This document shows, in pieces, positions 44,881 to 53,311 of a stretch of 64,000 bases of DNA. Source of the stretch: Chloroflexota bacterium. Lineage in GTDB: Bacteria; Chloroflexota; Anaerolineae; J102. The DNA lies in the NCBI GenBank assembly GCA_029782215.1, contig JAKOVD010000045.1:1-64000 (forward strand), in the 5' to 3' direction. The notes beneath the pieces are model-generated. The model was not told the DNA's origin. It made no database searches and saw only the letters and a program-made list of their open reading frames with translations. A program made the translations under genes and the position numbers. How positions within the stretch are numbered: the stretch's first letter is position 1; the number at the start of each line of letters is the position of its first letter.

Positions 44881-46320
44881 TCAGTCTAGCCGCGCCAGCA
44901 GGGCCTGCCGCACGATGTCGGGATTGGCCTTGCCCCGCGTCTCACGCATCACCTGGCCCATGAACCAGCCCAGGAGCTGCGTCTTGCCCTCACGGTAGCG
45001 GGCGACCTCCTCGGGAGCGCCGGCCAAAACGCGGTCGATGGCCTGGTTGAGCACATCGGCATCGCTCACCTGCGCCAGCCCCTCGCGCTCGACGATGGCG
45101 GCGGCGCTCTCGCCCGTGCGCAGCATCGTCTCGAGCACCCGTTTGCCGGTGTTGGGGTTGATCGTCCCGGCCGCCACCAGCTTGAGCAGGTCGGTGAAAG
45201 CCGCCGGCGTGATCGACGCCTCGGCCAGGGTCTTCTCGCCCAGGTTGAGCAGGCGGAAGAGCTCGCCCATGACCCAGTTGGCCACGATCTTCGGCTCGAT
45301 GAGCCCGCCAACCGCCGCCACCACCTGCTCGTAGTAGTCGGCCACCTCACGCTCCGCCGTCAGCACATCGGCATCGTAGGCGCTGAGCCCGTAGTCGCTC
45401 TGGAAACGGGCGCGGCGCGCCAGGGGCAGCTCCGGCAGGCTGGCAGCCAATTCCGCCACCCAGGCCCGGTCGATGAACAGCGGCGGCAGGTCCGGTTCCG
45501 GGAAATAGCGGTAGTCGTGCGCCGACTCCTTGCTGCGTTGGACGTAGGTGCGGCCCTGCGCCTCCAGCCAGCCCAGCGTCACCTGCTCCACCTCGCCGCC
45601 CGCGTCCAGCACCTGGGCCTGGCGCTTGACCTCGTACTCCAGGGCGTTGCGGACGGCGCGAAAGCTGTTCAGGTTCTTGATCTCGACCTTGGTGCCGTAC
45701 GCGGTCGCGCCCAGACGCCGCAGTGACACATTCGCCTCCATGCGCATGGCGCCCTTCTCCAGGTCGCCGCTGTTGACGCCGATCTGGACCAGGAGCTGCC
45801 GCAGGCGGGTCAGGTACTCGTTGACCTCGTCGACGGTGTGTAGATCCGGCTCGGTCACGATCTCAAGCAAGGGCACCCCGGCGCGGTTGAGGTCCACCAG
45901 GCTGGCGTCGCCGTCATGGACCAGCTTGCCCGTGTCCTCTTCGAGGTGGGCACGGGTGATGCGGATGTGACGGGAACCGGCAGGGGTGTCGATGTCGATC
46001 CAGCCGGCCAGGCAGAGCGGGAGCTCATACTGGCTGATCTGGTAGCCCTTGGGCAGGTCGGGGTAGCTGTAGTTCTTGCGTGCAAAGACAGCTTCCTCGG
46101 CGATCGTACAGTTCAGAGCCAGTCCGGCGCGGATGGTCTGGGCCACGGCCTCACGGTTGATCACCGGCAGCATGCCGGGCATCGCCAGGCATACGGGGCA
46201 GGTATGGCTGTTAGCCGCCGCATCCCACGAATCGGTGCTGCACCCGCAGAACATCTTGGAGCGGGTGCTGATCTGGGCATGGACTTCCATGCCGACGACA
46301 AGTTCGTAATCGGCAATCAT
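44881..46320 (-). CDS. gatB: Aspartyl/glutamyl-tRNA(Asn/Gln) amidotransferase subunit B
   Basis: The 479-residue kinase-like subunit has the signature [23 protein letters not shown], with a zinc-binding Cys set (MFCGCST, HTCPVC). [15 protein letters not shown] and the C-terminal YqeY/tail domain (about 330-479) follow. It activates the misacylated tRNA carboxylate with ATP; ammonia comes from GatA. Its ATG overlaps the aminotransferase stop by 4 bases. It is the last gene of a five-gene operon. Confidence 0.97.
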   Translation of the reverse strand: MIADYELVVGMEVHAQISTRSKMFCGCSTDSWDAAANSHTCPVCLAMPGMLPVINREAVAQTIRAGLALNCTIAEEAVFARKNYSYPDLPKGYQISQYELPLCLAGWIDIDTPAGSRHIRITRAHLEEDTGKLVHDGDASLVDLNRAGVPLLEIVTEPDLHTVDEVNEYLTRLRQLLVQIGVNSGDLEKGAMRMEANVSLRRLGATAYGTKVEIKNLNSFRAVRNALEYEVKRQAQVLDAGGEVEQVTLGWLEAQGRTYVQRSKESAHDYRYFPEPDLPPLFIDRAWVAELAASLPELPLARRARFQSDYGLSAYDADVLTAEREVADYYEQVVAAVGGLIEPKIVANWVMGELFRLLNLGEKTLAEASITPAAFTDLLKLVAAGTINPNTGKRVLETMLRTGESAAAIVEREGLAQVSDADVLNQAIDRVLAGAPEEVARYREGKTQLLGWFMGQVMRETRGKANPDIVRQALLARLD

Positions 46321-47564
46321 GAGACCCTGCGCACAAACCGCCCCATCCGCTCGATCGCGATCTCGATCTTCTCAGTGGAGGTGGCGTAGCAGCATCGCAC
46401 GTGACCTTCGCCACCGGCGCCAAAGGAGACGCCGGGGATGACCGCCACCGCCTCCTCCTCAAGCAGCCGCTCGCAGAACGTGGTGTCGTCCAGGCCGGTG
46501 CGCTCGATCGAGGGGAAGACATAGAAGGCGCCGCGCGGCTCAAACGTGGCCAGGCCGATGCTGTTCAGACCATCGACGATCAGACGCCGGCGGGCGGCGT
46601 AGCTCTGGCGCATCTGCTCCACTGCCGCCTCCGCCCTGGGATCCGTAAGGGCGGCAATGGCGGCAGCCTGCGCCGTCGTGGGCGCGGACATGATGGTGTA
46701 CTGGTGCACCTTGCGCATGGCAGCCAGCAGATCGACCGGGGCGCAGACCCAGCCCAGACGCCAACCGGTCATGGCATGGGATTTGCTCAGACCGCCCAGG
46801 AGAATGGTGCGGTCCTTCATCCCCGGCAGGCTGCTGAAACAGGTGTGGCTGTAGCCGTAGGTCAGGCGCTCGTAGATCTCGTCGGAGATCACGAGGAGGT
46901 TGTGCTTCTCGGCCACATAGGCGATCTCCATCAGCTCGTGGCGGTCGAGGGCGGCGCCCGTGGGATTGCAGGGATAACCGATCAGCAGGGCCTTCGTCTG
47001 GGGGGTGACCGCCGCCTCGATCTCGGCCGCGGTCACGCGGAAATCGTCCCTGGCGCGCGTGGCGATCGGCACCTGCACGGCGCCGGTGAAGGCCACTTCC
47101 GCCGGGTAGGCGACGTAGCTGGGCTGCGGAACAATGACCTCATCGCCGGGATCCAGCGTCGCCACCGCCGACAGGTACAGGCCTTCGGACGAGCCCACCG
47201 TGATCAGGATCTCGGTCTCGGGGTCGTAGTGAACCTCGTAGCGCCGGTGCAGGTATTCGGCCAGAGCCACCCGCAGATCCCACATGCCCGAATTGGACGT
47301 GTACTGCGTCTGGCCGCGCCGCAGGCTGGCCACGCCCGCCTCCAGAATCACCTCAGGGGTGGTGAAGTCCGGCTCGCCGATGCTGAGCGAGATCACGTCC
47401 TCCATGCTGGCGGCAATGTCGAAGAACCGGCGCAATCCGGAGGGAGGGACGGCCGCCACCCGTTTGGAGATGCGCTCGCGGCTGGTGCCGTTGCCTTCGG
47501 TGACGAGCACCGCATCGGCGACGCTCTCCGGTTCGGTATGCTTCGAGTAGATAGCGATGGTCAT
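46317..47564 (-). CDS. PLP-dependent aminotransferase, class I
   Basis: The 415-residue fold type I aminotransferase has the PLP-binding lysine in [16 protein letters not shown] and other class I motifs ([35 protein letters not shown]). It resembles aspartate/aromatic aminotransferases such as AspC/PatA; the substrate is unresolved. The first 35 residues are an unusual extension before the conserved [18 protein letters not shown] region. It overlaps both neighbours by 4 bases in the gat operon. Confidence 0.9.
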   Translation of the reverse strand: MTIAIYSKHTEPESVADAVLVTEGNGTSRERISKRVAAVPPSGLRRFFDIAASMEDVISLSIGEPDFTTPEVILEAGVASLRRGQTQYTSNSGMWDLRVALAEYLHRRYEVHYDPETEILITVGSSEGLYLSAVATLDPGDEVIVPQPSYVAYPAEVAFTGAVQVPIATRARDDFRVTAAEIEAAVTPQTKALLIGYPCNPTGAALDRHELMEIAYVAEKHNLLVISDEIYERLTYGYSHTCFSSLPGMKDRTILLGGLSKSHAMTGWRLGWVCAPVDLLAAMRKVHQYTIMSAPTTAQAAAIAALTDPRAEAAVEQMRQSYAARRRLIVDGLNSIGLATFEPRGAFYVFPSIERTGLDDTTFCERLLEEEAVAVIPGVSFGAGGEGHVRCCYATSTEKIEIAIERMGRFVRRVS

Positions 47565-47782
47565 GATGGCTCCTCAAACGTGCGGACGTCCCAGACCTCC
47601 GCGCGAAATTGATAACACAGCTCTTGCTGCTCGCCGGATTCGAGCTCGACCAGGAAGTGCAAGGCGTCAGGAGTGCGCCAGGAGCGCAGGACCTGGCCAA
47701 CGGCGATGCGCTGGTCGCCGCGCCACACGGCGGTCCGGCGCTCGGGATAGCTGGCGCCGGCGTAGGCTTCGACGCGGGTCAT
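47561..47782 (-). CDS. Small hypothetical protein in the gat operon
   Basis: I do not recognise a named family for this 73-residue protein. It is predicted to be a small beta-rich domain (RVEAYAGASYPERRTAVWRGDQRIAVGQVLRSWRTPDALHFLVEL) with one Cys. ATG 47782 overlaps the gatA stop by 4 bases and its stop overlaps the aminotransferase start by 4, so it is translated with them and is likely real. The longer frame upstream lies inside gatA. Confidence 0.75.
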   Translation of the reverse strand: MTRVEAYAGASYPERRTAVWRGDQRIAVGQVLRSWRTPDALHFLVELESGEQQELCYQFRAEVWDVRTFEEPS

Positions 47783-49272
47783 GCCAGGGCTGGCTCCAGG
47801 GTGGGACGTTCCCGCCAACAGCCCGTGGCCTGTTCCAGGGCGTGGGCGATGCGCAGGATGGTGGCTTCGGCAAAGGGCTTGCCGATGACCTGCACGCCCA
47901 CCGGCAGCCGCTTCCCGTCCACCAGTGCAAACCCCGCCGGGACCGATACGCATGGCACGCCAGCCAGGGAGGTGGGGATGGTGAGCACGTCGGTCAGATA
48001 GAGCTCAACCGGGTCGGTTGGCGCCTCACCGATGACAAAGGGCGGGATGGGGACGACCGGCGCCACCAGGGCATCATAGGCCGCAAAGGCGTGGTCGAAA
48101 TCCTGGCGGATGAGGGTGCGAACCTTCTGGGCTTTGAGATAGTAGGCGTCGTAGTAGCCTGCCGAGAGCGCATAGGTGCCCAGCAGGATGCGGCGCTTGA
48201 CCTCAGGACCGAAGCCCTGCCCCCGGGTCTGGCGGTAGTTCTCCCACATGCTGGCGGCGCCAGCGCTGTGCCCGAAGCGCACACCGTCATAGCGGGCCAG
48301 GTTGGCGCTGAGCTCGGCCCCTGCCACCAGGTAGTAGACCGGCATGCCGTGGCGGGTATTGGGCAGCGACATCTCCTCGACCTCCGCGCCCAGGGAGGCC
48401 AGACGCTCGACGGCCTGCAGCACGGCGGCCTTGATCGACGGGTGCATGCCCTCGACCAGGTACTCGCGGGGCAGGCCCAGCCGCATGCCTTTGACGCCCC
48501 CATCTAGTTCGGTCTGATAGTCGCCCACCGGCTCCGGCATGGTCGTGCTGTCGCGGGGGTCCTGGCCGGCGATAGCCGCCAGCAGGATGGCATTGTCGCG
48601 CGCGTCTTTGGTGATGGGCCCGATCTGGTCGAGCGACGAGGCAAAGGCCACCACCCCCCAACGCGACACCCGGCCGTAGCTGGGCCGCATGCCCACCGTG
48701 TTCGTCCAGGAGGCGGGCTGGCGCACGCTGCCCCCCGTGTCGGTGCCCAGGGCCGCCACGGCCAGGTCAGCAGCCACTGCCGCGGCCGAGCCGCCGCTGG
48801 AGCCCCCCGGCACACGGGCCAGATCATAGGGGTTGTGGGTGGTGAAATAGGCGGAGGTTTCAGTGCTCCAGCCCATGGCGAATTCGTCGGTGTTGGTTTT
48901 GCCCAGGAACACGGCGCCCAACTGCCGCAGCTTGCTCACGGCCGTGGCCTCGTAGGGCGGCATGAACCCCTTCAGAATGGCCGAGGCAGCCGTCGCAGGC
49001 ATACCCCGCAGCGTGATCATATCCTTGATCGCCAGCGGCACACCCAACAGCGGCGTGTCCTCCCCTGCGGCCCGCCTGTGGTCGGCGGCCTCGGCCTGGG
49101 CCATTGCCAGATCGGGGGCCACGTGCAGATAGGCCCGCACGCGACCATCCAGGGCGTCAATGCGATCAAGATAAGCCCGCGTCAGCTCGACGGCCGAGAC
49201 CTGGCGGCGGCGCAGCAGGTCCTGGGCCTCGTGGATGGTGAGGGCGCCAAGGGCGGCGCCGGACTGGCTCAT
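47779..49272 (-). CDS. gatA: Aspartyl/glutamyl-tRNA(Asn/Gln) amidotransferase subunit A
   Basis: The 497-residue amidase has the Ser-cisSer-Lys catalytic set: Lys in PLAIKDMI and the serines in the Gly-Ser-rich GGSSGGSAAAVAADL and GTDTGGSVRQPA. It hydrolyses glutamine and sends ammonia to GatB, to make Gln-tRNA or Asn-tRNA. It overlaps gatC by 4 bases upstream and the 73-residue ORF by 4 downstream. Confidence 0.97.
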   Translation of the reverse strand: MSQSGAALGALTIHEAQDLLRRRQVSAVELTRAYLDRIDALDGRVRAYLHVAPDLAMAQAEAADHRRAAGEDTPLLGVPLAIKDMITLRGMPATAASAILKGFMPPYEATAVSKLRQLGAVFLGKTNTDEFAMGWSTETSAYFTTHNPYDLARVPGGSSGGSAAAVAADLAVAALGTDTGGSVRQPASWTNTVGMRPSYGRVSRWGVVAFASSLDQIGPITKDARDNAILLAAIAGQDPRDSTTMPEPVGDYQTELDGGVKGMRLGLPREYLVEGMHPSIKAAVLQAVERLASLGAEVEEMSLPNTRHGMPVYYLVAGAELSANLARYDGVRFGHSAGAASMWENYRQTRGQGFGPEVKRRILLGTYALSAGYYDAYYLKAQKVRTLIRQDFDHAFAAYDALVAPVVPIPPFVIGEAPTDPVELYLTDVLTIPTSLAGVPCVSVPAGFALVDGKRLPVGVQVIGKPFAEATILRIAHALEQATGCWRERPTLEPALA

Positions 49273-49568
49273 TGGCTCCCGTCCAGGATGGCGTGGACGC
49301 GAAAGTAATCGCCCTGCCGCTCCGGCGCATTGGCCAGCACCTCTTCAAGAGGCAGGCTGGGCCGGACCTCATCGTCGCGCATGACGCTGCGCAGGGGCAG
49401 CACCGTGGCCGTGGGCGGCACGTGGGAAGTGTCCACCTCCTGCAAGGCGGCAGCGTAGTCGAGGACGGCCGAAAGCTGGGTGGCGAAAAGCGTAATCTCC
49501 TCTTCGCTGAGCTCCAGCTTGGCGAGTTCGGCGACGTGTTTGACTTCGGCAGCGCTCAGATGGGACAT
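49269..49568 (-). CDS. gatC: Aspartyl/glutamyl-tRNA(Asn/Gln) amidotransferase subunit C
   Basis: The 99-residue subunit has the family pattern VKHVAELAKLELSEEEI, FATQLSAVLDYAAALQEVDTSHVPPTATVLPLRSVMRDDEV and FRVHAILDG. GatC holds GatA and GatB together. MSHLSAAEVKHVAELA at 49568 is the usual start; the frame extends ten codons upstream. It is the first gene of the operon, behind an extended -10 element. Confidence 0.95.
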   Translation of the reverse strand: MSHLSAAEVKHVAELAKLELSEEEITLFATQLSAVLDYAAALQEVDTSHVPPTATVLPLRSVMRDDEVRPSLPLEEVLANAPERQGDYFRVHAILDGSQ

Positions 49569-49606
49569 AAAGGCGTCAGTCCTGGGGAAAACCGGCACAT
49601 CCGCCG

Positions 49607-49615
49607 ATTATAGCA
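49607..49615 (-). promoter_or_regulatory. Extended -10 element for the gat operon
   Basis: On the minus strand TGCTATAAT (49615-49607) is an extended -10 (TGn-TATAAT). No good -35 precedes it. The start site would lie near 49600, about 32 bases before the gatC ATG. Confidence 0.55.
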
Positions 49616-49793
49616 CGACCGGGCCGTGAGGAAAGAGGTGGAATCGCACAGAAGGGCGATCACGACGTCGCGCTGGGCATGCAGACGTGACGCGCGGCCC
49701 GTGCCGTGGCATGATACGGCTGCGACTGGGACCGCCGAGCCCCTGCTCGGCGCCCCCCGCACAGCACCTCATTCCTACCAAGGTGAAATGGAC

Positions 49794-51488
49794 ATGAACC
49801 AAACATGGTGGAAGGAAAGCGTCGTCTACCAGATCTATCCCCGCAGCTTCAAGGACAGCAACGGCGACGGCATCGGCGACCTGCGCGGCATCATCCAGAA
49901 GCTTGACTATCTGCAGGCGCTGGGCATCGATGTCGTCTGGCTGTCCCCCGTCTACAAGTCACCGAACGACGACAACGGTTACGACATCAGCGACTACCGG
50001 GACATCATGGACGAGTTCGGCACGCTGGCGGACTGGGAAGAGCTGCTCGCCGGCATGCACCAGCGCGGCATCAGGCTGGTGATGGACCTGGTCGTCAACC
50101 ACACGTCGGACGAACACCCCTGGTTCATCGAATCGCGCAAATCCAAAGACAACCCCTACCGGGACTACTACATCTGGCGGCCACCCCGGGACGGCCACGA
50201 GCCCAACAACTGGTTGTCCCACTTCAGCGGCTCTGCCTGGCAGTACGACGAAGCTACGGGCGAGTACTTTCTGCATCTCTTCTCCAAGAAGCAGGCCGAC
50301 CTCAACTGGGAGAACCCCGGGGTACGCGCCGAGGTCTATGATCTGATGCGGTGGTGGCTGGACAAGGGCATCGACGGCTTCCGCATGGACGTGATCAACA
50401 TGATCTCCAAGACGCCGGGCCTGCCGGACGCCCCGGTCATCAGCCCTGGTGACCGCTACCAGTACGGCGGCAAGTACTTCCTCAACGGACCGCGACAGCT
50501 AGAGTTCCTGCAGGAGATGAAGGTCAACGTGCTCTCGCACTACGACCTCCTCACCGTGGGCGAGACGCCAGGGGTGACGCCCCAGGACGCTATCGCCTAC
50601 ACCCACCCCGAGACCGGCGCCCTGAGCATGGTCTTCCAATTCGAGCACATGCACCTGGACGCCGACCGCGACGAGTCCTCGCGGCGGAGCATCAAGCGCT
50701 GGCGCCTGCACGACCTGAAGGCGGTGATGACGCGCTGGCAGAAGGAGCTGGAGAACCAGGGCTGGAACAGCATCTATCTGACCAACCACGACCAGCCGCG
50801 GGCGGTCTCCCGCTTCGGGAATGACGACGTCTACCGCGTCGAATCGGCCAAGCTGCTCGCCACCTTCACCCACCTGCTGCAGGGCACGCCCTACGTCTAC
50901 CAGGGGGAAGAGATCGGCATGACCAACGTCGCCTTTCCTTCCATCGCCGACTACCAGGACATCGAGTCCGTCAACATCTACTGGGAGTTGGTGAGGGAGA
51001 AGGGCATGGACCCCGGCGCGGCGCTGGCGCTCGTCCACGCCAAAGGCCGGGACAACGCCCGCACGCCGATGCAGTGGGACGCCGGCAGCCAGGCGGGCTT
51101 CACGACCGGCGAACCCTGGATCAAGGTCAATCCCAACTATCCGGCCATCAACGTCGAGCAGGCGCTGGCGGACCCCAACTCGATCTTCCACTACTACCGG
51201 CGGCTGATCCAACTGCGCCGGCAACATTCGATCATGGTCTACGGCGTCTATGATCTGATCCTTCCTGACCATGACGAGATCTACGCTTTCACACGCACCC
51301 TGGAGGACGAGCGCCTGCTGGTCATTCTCAATTTCAGCAGCAACACGCCCGTCTTCAGCCTGCCCGCCGGCCTCGATTGTCCCGGCGCAGATCTGTTGAT
51401 CGGCAATTATGAGACCGATCCCTCCGACGATCTCCACCAGCTTCGCCTGCGTCCCTGGGAAGCGCGGGTCTATCGCTGCAAAAGTTGA
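49794..51488 (+). CDS. Alpha-glucosidase/oligo-1,6-glucosidase, GH13
   Basis: The 564-residue enzyme has the (beta/alpha)8 barrel and catalytic residues of GH13 oligo-1,6-glucosidases: nucleophile Asp199 (GFRMDVI), acid/base Glu257 (VGETPG) and Asp333 (TNHDQPR). SNGDGIGDLRG, the Ca-binding loop, and the C-terminal beta domain (about 495-564) are also present. It cleaves alpha-1,6- or alpha-1,4-linked glucose from short oligosaccharides in the cytosol, as there is no signal peptide. Two ATGs (49788, 49794) are possible; the AAGGTGA ribosome-binding site is best spaced for 49794. Confidence 0.95.
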   Translation: MNQTWWKESVVYQIYPRSFKDSNGDGIGDLRGIIQKLDYLQALGIDVVWLSPVYKSPNDDNGYDISDYRDIMDEFGTLADWEELLAGMHQRGIRLVMDLVVNHTSDEHPWFIESRKSKDNPYRDYYIWRPPRDGHEPNNWLSHFSGSAWQYDEATGEYFLHLFSKKQADLNWENPGVRAEVYDLMRWWLDKGIDGFRMDVINMISKTPGLPDAPVISPGDRYQYGGKYFLNGPRQLEFLQEMKVNVLSHYDLLTVGETPGVTPQDAIAYTHPETGALSMVFQFEHMHLDADRDESSRRSIKRWRLHDLKAVMTRWQKELENQGWNSIYLTNHDQPRAVSRFGNDDVYRVESAKLLATFTHLLQGTPYVYQGEEIGMTNVAFPSIADYQDIESVNIYWELVREKGMDPGAALALVHAKGRDNARTPMQWDAGSQAGFTTGEPWIKVNPNYPAINVEQALADPNSIFHYYRRLIQLRRQHSIMVYGVYDLILPDHDEIYAFTRTLEDERLLVILNFSSNTPVFSLPAGLDCPGADLLIGNYETDPSDDLHQLRLRPWEARVYRCKS

Positions 51489-51498
51489 GTGACACCGA

Positions 51499-51529
51499 GG
51501 TGCGACGCACTTCGCGAGTGCGTCGCACC
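51499..51529. repeat. Hairpin repeat with GGTGCGACGCACT arms
   Basis: A perfect 13-bp stem (51499-51511 and 51517-51529) has a 5-base loop. A partial third copy, ATGCGTCGCAC, lies at 51536-51546. It lies 10 bases after the glucosidase stop. The arms match the hairpin after nuoI at 29134-29177. No T-tract follows. Confidence 0.8.
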
Positions 51530-51559
51530 CTGAGCATGCGTCGCACATGGCGGCCGTGC

Positions 51560-51565
51560 TATACT
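51560..51565 (+). promoter_or_regulatory. Possible -10 element of a leaderless transcript
   Basis: TATACT at 51560-51565 ends 8 bases before ATG 51574. A start site at the usual distance (near 51572) would give a leader of about 2 nt. No -35 box is evident. Confidence 0.35.
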
Positions 51566-51573
51566 CGGCAGCC

Positions 51574-52080
51574 ATGTCCAAAGAGCACGCCCCCCTCACC
51601 GTCGGCCAACCGGCCCCGCACTTCCAGCTCAAGGCCGTCGAATCGCACCGGGTGGTCAGCACCGACCACCCCGCCGCCCGCGCCCTGGTGCTCACCTTCC
51701 ACGATGAGACCGCCATGGGTGCCGTCCGCGAGCTGCAGGAAACGGTGCGCGACGCCTATCCTGCGGCGAGCGACGTGCTCATGGCCAGCGTCGTCGATCT
51801 GAGCCGCGTGCCCCGCATGCTGCGCCGGGTTGTGGAGCCGGTGCTCAAGCAGGCCTATGCTGAGGCTGCTCGCTTCGTCCCGGCTGAGATGGACCCGGCC
51901 GATTACATCATCATCCTGCCCGACTGGACGGGCGAAGTGGCGGCCCTCTTTGGCGCCCACCGCAGCGACAAGACGCCCCATCTGGTTGTGATCGACCGCG
52001 CCGGCCGGATGGTGGGTAGTTACGAGGGCAAAGCCCTGGCGCAGGCGGCTATGTCTCTGCTGACCGGCCTCACAGCTTGA
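51574..52080 (+). CDS. Redoxin-like protein without cysteine
   Basis: The 168-residue protein looks like a thioredoxin-fold AhpC/redoxin-type protein: LTVGQPAPHFQLKAVESHRVVSTDHP, then RALVLTFHDETAMGAVRELQETV, then HRSDKTPHLVVIDRAGRMVGSYEG. It contains no cysteine at all; the peroxidatic position is filled by residues around HDETAMG. It should not be a peroxidase. It could be a structural or sensor relative. ATG 51574 lies 9 bases after a TATACT hexamer, so the message may be leaderless. The end overlaps the convergent VTT protein gene by 11 bases. Confidence 0.7.
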   Translation: MSKEHAPLTVGQPAPHFQLKAVESHRVVSTDHPAARALVLTFHDETAMGAVRELQETVRDAYPAASDVLMASVVDLSRVPRMLRRVVEPVLKQAYAEAARFVPAEMDPADYIIILPDWTGEVAALFGAHRSDKTPHLVVIDRAGRMVGSYEGKALAQAAMSLLTGLTA

Positions 52081-52699
52081 GCAGACGGTCGAAGAAACCG
52101 TAGCCGCCGTAGGCGAACAGGATGGCGCGCAGGGTCTTGCCGACCCACGTTGCCGCCAGGAAGTAGAGGACGGGGATGCGCAGCACCCCGGCCGTCATCC
52201 CGGCGAGGTCAAAGAGGGGGTTGGGAATGAAGGCCAGCACGGCAAAAAGGGCCAGGCCATAGCGGCGCACCAAGTGGGCCAGCCATTCGTAGCGCGGGCT
52301 GTCCTCGACCATGATGCTGCCGCTCGCCCCGGCCAGGTAGCCGGTCAGTTCCCCCAACGCCTGCCCCGTCCCCGCCGCCAGCCCCACCAGAAGGGGATTC
52401 ATGGCGGTCCCTGCCACGATCGGAATCAGCCATCCCGGCGCCGGGATGACGATCGTGGCGCTGCTAAGAACGCTGAGCGCAAAGACGCCCAGGTAGCCAT
52501 AGTTGCCCAGGTGTTTGAGCCAGTCGCCGTTTAGCAGGAGCACCAGCGCCAACGCTGCGATGGCGATGGCGCCGGCCAGGCGCACGGCGAATTGGCGCCA
52601 TCGCGGGTCACCCCGGCTCCAGAGGCGCGGTGGGGGCTCTGGAGCCGGGGCTGGGGTCGCTTCGGCCGGCGTCTCTACGCCGGGCAGGGACCCTTGCAC
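52070..52699 (-). CDS. VTT/DedA-family membrane protein
   Basis: The 209-residue membrane protein has a short cytoplasmic lead and about five helices. The family centre is GWLIPIVAGTAMNPLLVGLAAGTGQALGELTGYLAG, followed by FIPNPLFDLAGMTAGVLRIPVLYFLAATWVGKTLRAI. DedA/VTT proteins are implicated in lipid scrambling and undecaprenyl-phosphate recycling. The open frame continues upstream inside the cyclophilin gene, so GTG 52699 is proposed as the start; GAGG lies 9 bases upstream. Its end overlaps the Cys-less redoxin gene by 11 bases. Confidence 0.8.
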   Translation of the reverse strand: MQGSLPGVETPAEATPAPAPEPPPRLWSRGDPRWRQFAVRLAGAIAIAALALVLLLNGDWLKHLGNYGYLGVFALSVLSSATIVIPAPGWLIPIVAGTAMNPLLVGLAAGTGQALGELTGYLAGASGSIMVEDSPRYEWLAHLVRRYGLALFAVLAFIPNPLFDLAGMTAGVLRIPVLYFLAATWVGKTLRAILFAYGGYGFFDRLLKL

Positions 52700-52710
52700 T
52701 CGCCGTGGCC

Positions 52711-53190
52711 TCAGACCTCGGTGATCGTGATCGTGTCGATCATATCGCCCTGCTCGATGGACATCAGCACCTCTTCGCCGCTCTCCAGCTTGCCAAAGAC
52801 GGTATGCTTGCCATCCAGCCATGGGGTGGCCAGGTGGGTGATGAAGAACTGGCTGCCGTTTGTGCCGGGGCCGGCATTGGCCATGCTGAGGACCCCGCGG
52901 CTGTCATGCCTGAGGCTGGGGTCGATCTCGTCACGGAAGGTGTAGCCGGGGCCGCCGCGCCCGGTGCCGGTGGGGTCGCCGCCCTGGATCATGAAGTCCT
53001 TGATCACGCGGTGGAAGATGACGCCGTCGTAGAACTTCTCGCGGGCGAGGAAAACGAAGTTATTGACGGTGACAGGCGTCTTGGCGGCGTGCAGGCGCAA
53101 GGTCATGTCGCCCTTGTTCGTCTTGATCGTCGCCGTGTAGGTCTTGGTGAGGTCGATTTGCAGCGCGGGAGCTTTAGTATAGCGGGCCAT
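52711..53190 (-). CDS. Cyclophilin-type peptidyl-prolyl isomerase, cytoplasmic
   Basis: The 159-residue single-domain cyclophilin has the catalytic [25 protein letters not shown] (Arg in FHRV) and the [29 protein letters not shown] motif. It catalyses cis-trans proline isomerisation during protein folding. There is no signal peptide. The ATG 53190 has no ribosome-binding site because the heptad array begins 5 bases upstream. It is paired with the triple-domain exported cyclophilin gene that precedes it. Confidence 0.93.
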   Translation of the reverse strand: MARYTKAPALQIDLTKTYTATIKTNKGDMTLRLHAAKTPVTVNNFVFLAREKFYDGVIFHRVIKDFMIQGGDPTGTGRGGPGYTFRDEIDPSLRHDSRGVLSMANAGPGTNGSQFFITHLATPWLDGKHTVFGKLESGEEVLMSIEQGDMIDTITITEV

Positions 53191-53195
53191 GGTGG

Positions 53196-53311
53196 GTTGA
53201 AGGTTGCAGATTAAAGGTTGAAGGTTGAAGTGAGTCGTCAGCAGTCGCCAGACATCAGTCACCAGTCGTCAGAAGGAATCCGTCTGACGACTGGCTACTG
53301 GCTACTGACTA
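53196..53311. repeat. Heptad arrays filling the whole intergenic region
   Basis: Five GTTGAAG-type units (53196-53230) are followed by a CAGTCGT/ACATCAG family (53231-53272), an 11-base break, and CTGGCTA-type units (53284-53311). The array begins 6 bases before the single-cyclophilin ATG and overlaps the upstream gene by 3 bases, supplying its TAG stop (53309-53311). The entire intergenic space is made of three different 7-bp families. Confidence 0.9.
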
